Below, one piece after another: positions 6,089-7,281 of a stretch of 7,281 nt of DNA; positions within the stretch are counted from its first letter, which is position 1, and each line of letters starts with the position of its first letter. This stretch comes from Planctomycetaceae bacterium (GTDB taxonomy: Bacteria; Planctomycetota; Planctomycetia; Planctomycetales; Planctomycetaceae). The DNA lies in NCBI GenBank assembly GCA_020426125.1, contig JAGQQQ010000583.1, forward strand, positions 1 to 7,281. Direction: 5' to 3'. The notes below the pieces were generated by a model that made no database searches, was not told where the DNA came from, and saw nothing but the letters and a program-made list of their open reading frames with translations. A program made the position numbers and the translations under genes.

Positions 6089-7281
6089 ATGGTTCCACGA
6101 TTTCTATTCGCGATGCTTGTTCGCACGCTGACGTTTGTCGTTATGGCGACTGTCGTTGGTTTGGTTCCCGTTCAGGCAGAGTCCCTGCTTGTCGAAGCGG
6201 AAAGCTTTGATGAACACGGTGGCTGGAAGCTGGACACCCAATTCATTCGTCAGATGGGGTCTCCCTATCTTCTCGCCCATGGCCTCGGGCGCCCCGTCGG
6301 TGATGCCGAGACGACCGTCACCGTTCCGACCGCTGGGACGTATCACGTCTTCGTCCGCACGAAGGACTGGGTTGCTCGCTGGGAGGCACCGGGTTCACCG
6401 GGACGGTTCCAGGTCTTGGTCAACGGCAAGCCGCTCGAAACGACTTTCGGGACGAAGGGAGCGGAATGGCACTGGCAGCCGGGAGGGACAGTCACCGTCG
6501 ACAACCCGGAAGTGAAAATCTCGTTGCACGATCTCACCGGGTTTGACGGCCGTTGCGATGCCATTTACCTGACGACCGACGGACAGGCTCCCCCCAACGA
6601 AGGGGACATCCTCACCGGGTGGCGTCGCGAAGCACTCGGATTGTCGGACGAGCCGACATTGAAAGACGGCTACGACCTCGTCGTGATCGGCGGTGGCTAC
6701 TCTGGAATGGGTGCGGCGATCTCAGCGGCAAGGGCTGGGTGCAAGGTCGCGTTGATTCAAGACCGGCCCGTCTTGGGGGGGAACGGCTCCAGCGAAGTCC
6801 GCGTCTGGGCGATGGGGAACATCCGTCGCGGCAAGTACCCGCGAATCGGGGAGATTGTCGAGGAGTTTAGCGACCATGCCACGAAGTCCCCCGGGACTTA
6901 CGAGGAGTTTGAGGACGCGAAGAAGGAGGCGATCGTCCGAGCCGAGCCGAACATCGATCTATTCTTGAACCACCACGCCTACCAAGTCGATACCGACGGC
7001 GACCACATCACGGCGGTCTACGCCTTCGACACCCGCACAAGTGAGCACAAGAAGTTCGTGGGGAATTTCTTCTCCGACTGCACCGGGCACGGCACCATCG
7101 GCTATCTGGCCGGGGCCGACTGGGAGATGGAAGACAAAGGCCGAATGGGCATGAGCAATATGTGGGCCTGGGATGAAGGAGAGAAACCGGTGCCGTTCCC
7201 GGAAACGCCTTGGGCTCTCGATCTCACAATGAAAGATTTTCCCTATCCTCGCGATCACCACGGCCAGTGGTTTTGGGAAAG
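6089..7281 (+). CDS. Secreted FAD-dependent oxidoreductase with N-terminal carbohydrate-binding-like domain (3' end missing)
   Basis: The frame is open without a stop from 6089 to the window end (397 whole codons), so the C-terminus is not seen. Residues 1-30 form a Sec-type signal peptide (hydrophobic core, then PVQA, cleavage about A30) with no twin arginine. Residues about 31-180 look like a beta-sandwich of the CBM6/CBM35 or galactose-binding-like type: it opens LLVEAESFDEHGGW and contains TVPTAGTYHVFVRTKDW and GRCDAIYLTTD. From about residue 195 an FAD_oxidored-type Rossmann domain begins with YDLVVIGGGYSGMGAA (GxGxxG at 201-206) and LGGNGSSEVRVW (229-240), the usual FAD-contact signature. 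Substrate and reaction cannot be read. The start is uncertain: in-frame ATGs lie at 6038, 6044, 6089 and 6113; 6089 has a weak GGA seven bases upstream and gives a well-shaped signal peptide. Similar planctomycete proteins are sometimes labelled xanthan lyase, a name not supported by anything seen here. Confidence 0.85.
   Translation, partial: MVPRFLFAMLVRTLTFVVMATVVGLVPVQAESLLVEAESFDEHGGWKLDTQFIRQMGSPYLLAHGLGRPVGDAETTVTVPTAGTYHVFVRTKDWVARWEAPGSPGRFQVLVNGKPLETTFGTKGAEWHWQPGGTVTVDNPEVKISLHDLTGFDGRCDAIYLTTDGQAPPNEGDILTGWRREALGLSDEPTLKDGYDLVVIGGGYSGMGAAISAARAGCKVALIQDRPVLGGNGSSEVRVWAMGNIRRGKYPRIGEIVEEFSDHATKSPGTYEEFEDAKKEAIVRAEPNIDLFLNHHAYQVDTDGDHITAVYAFDTRTSEHKKFVGNFFSDCTGHGTIGYLAGADWEMEDKGRMGMSNMWAWDEGEKPVPFPETPWALDLTMKDFPYPRDHHGQWFWE

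Noticed and set aside
1..7281. CRISPR array, insertion sequence, prophage or defence genes
   Set aside because: No spaced direct repeats, transposase, integrase or tRNA attachment site were seen; the genes are housekeeping, transport and exported proteins.

Overview
The window looks like chromosomal DNA from a planctomycete. This rests on gene content and style: GC-rich, sparsely packed genes; a secreted FAD-dependent oxidoreductase with an N-terminal sugar-binding-like domain, a type common in Planctomycetes; a small Sec-exported protein of unknown function; and a MutL of the endonuclease type. This is an inference from family resemblance. The genus cannot be read from the sequence.

Layout from left to right. 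Positions 2-832 (+) are the 3' part of glnS (glutaminyl-tRNA synthetase), closed by a strong intrinsic terminator at 878-910. mutL follows at 952-2868 (+), a complete mismatch-repair ATPase/endonuclease in its own transcription unit. A 288-base gap with two hairpins precedes a small secreted protein of unknown function (3157-3537, +), followed by a probable terminator at 3580-3620. The stretch 3621-3994 has no convincing gene and holds a few short palindromes. On the minus strand, amt (4102-5586) encodes an ammonium channel and ends at a very clear intrinsic terminator (3995-4037). Upstream of amt is a near-consensus sigma-54 (-24/-12) promoter at 5758-5772, with a leader of about 160 bases. 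After another gene-poor stretch, a secreted FAD-dependent oxidoreductase starts at about 6089 (+) and runs off the window end. It has no stop codon in the window.

The genes do not form one pathway. glnS and mutL are separate housekeeping units, amt is a single-gene nitrogen-scavenging unit probably switched on by RpoN under nitrogen limitation, and the two exported proteins (3157-3537 and 6089 onward) belong to the cell-envelope or secreted repertoire. No mobile element, CRISPR array, tRNA or rRNA was seen. No wholly new multi-gene system is evident. The observations most worth following are the sigma-54 promoter and long leader of amt, the acidic periplasmic tail of Amt, the small secreted orphan and the exported flavoprotein.
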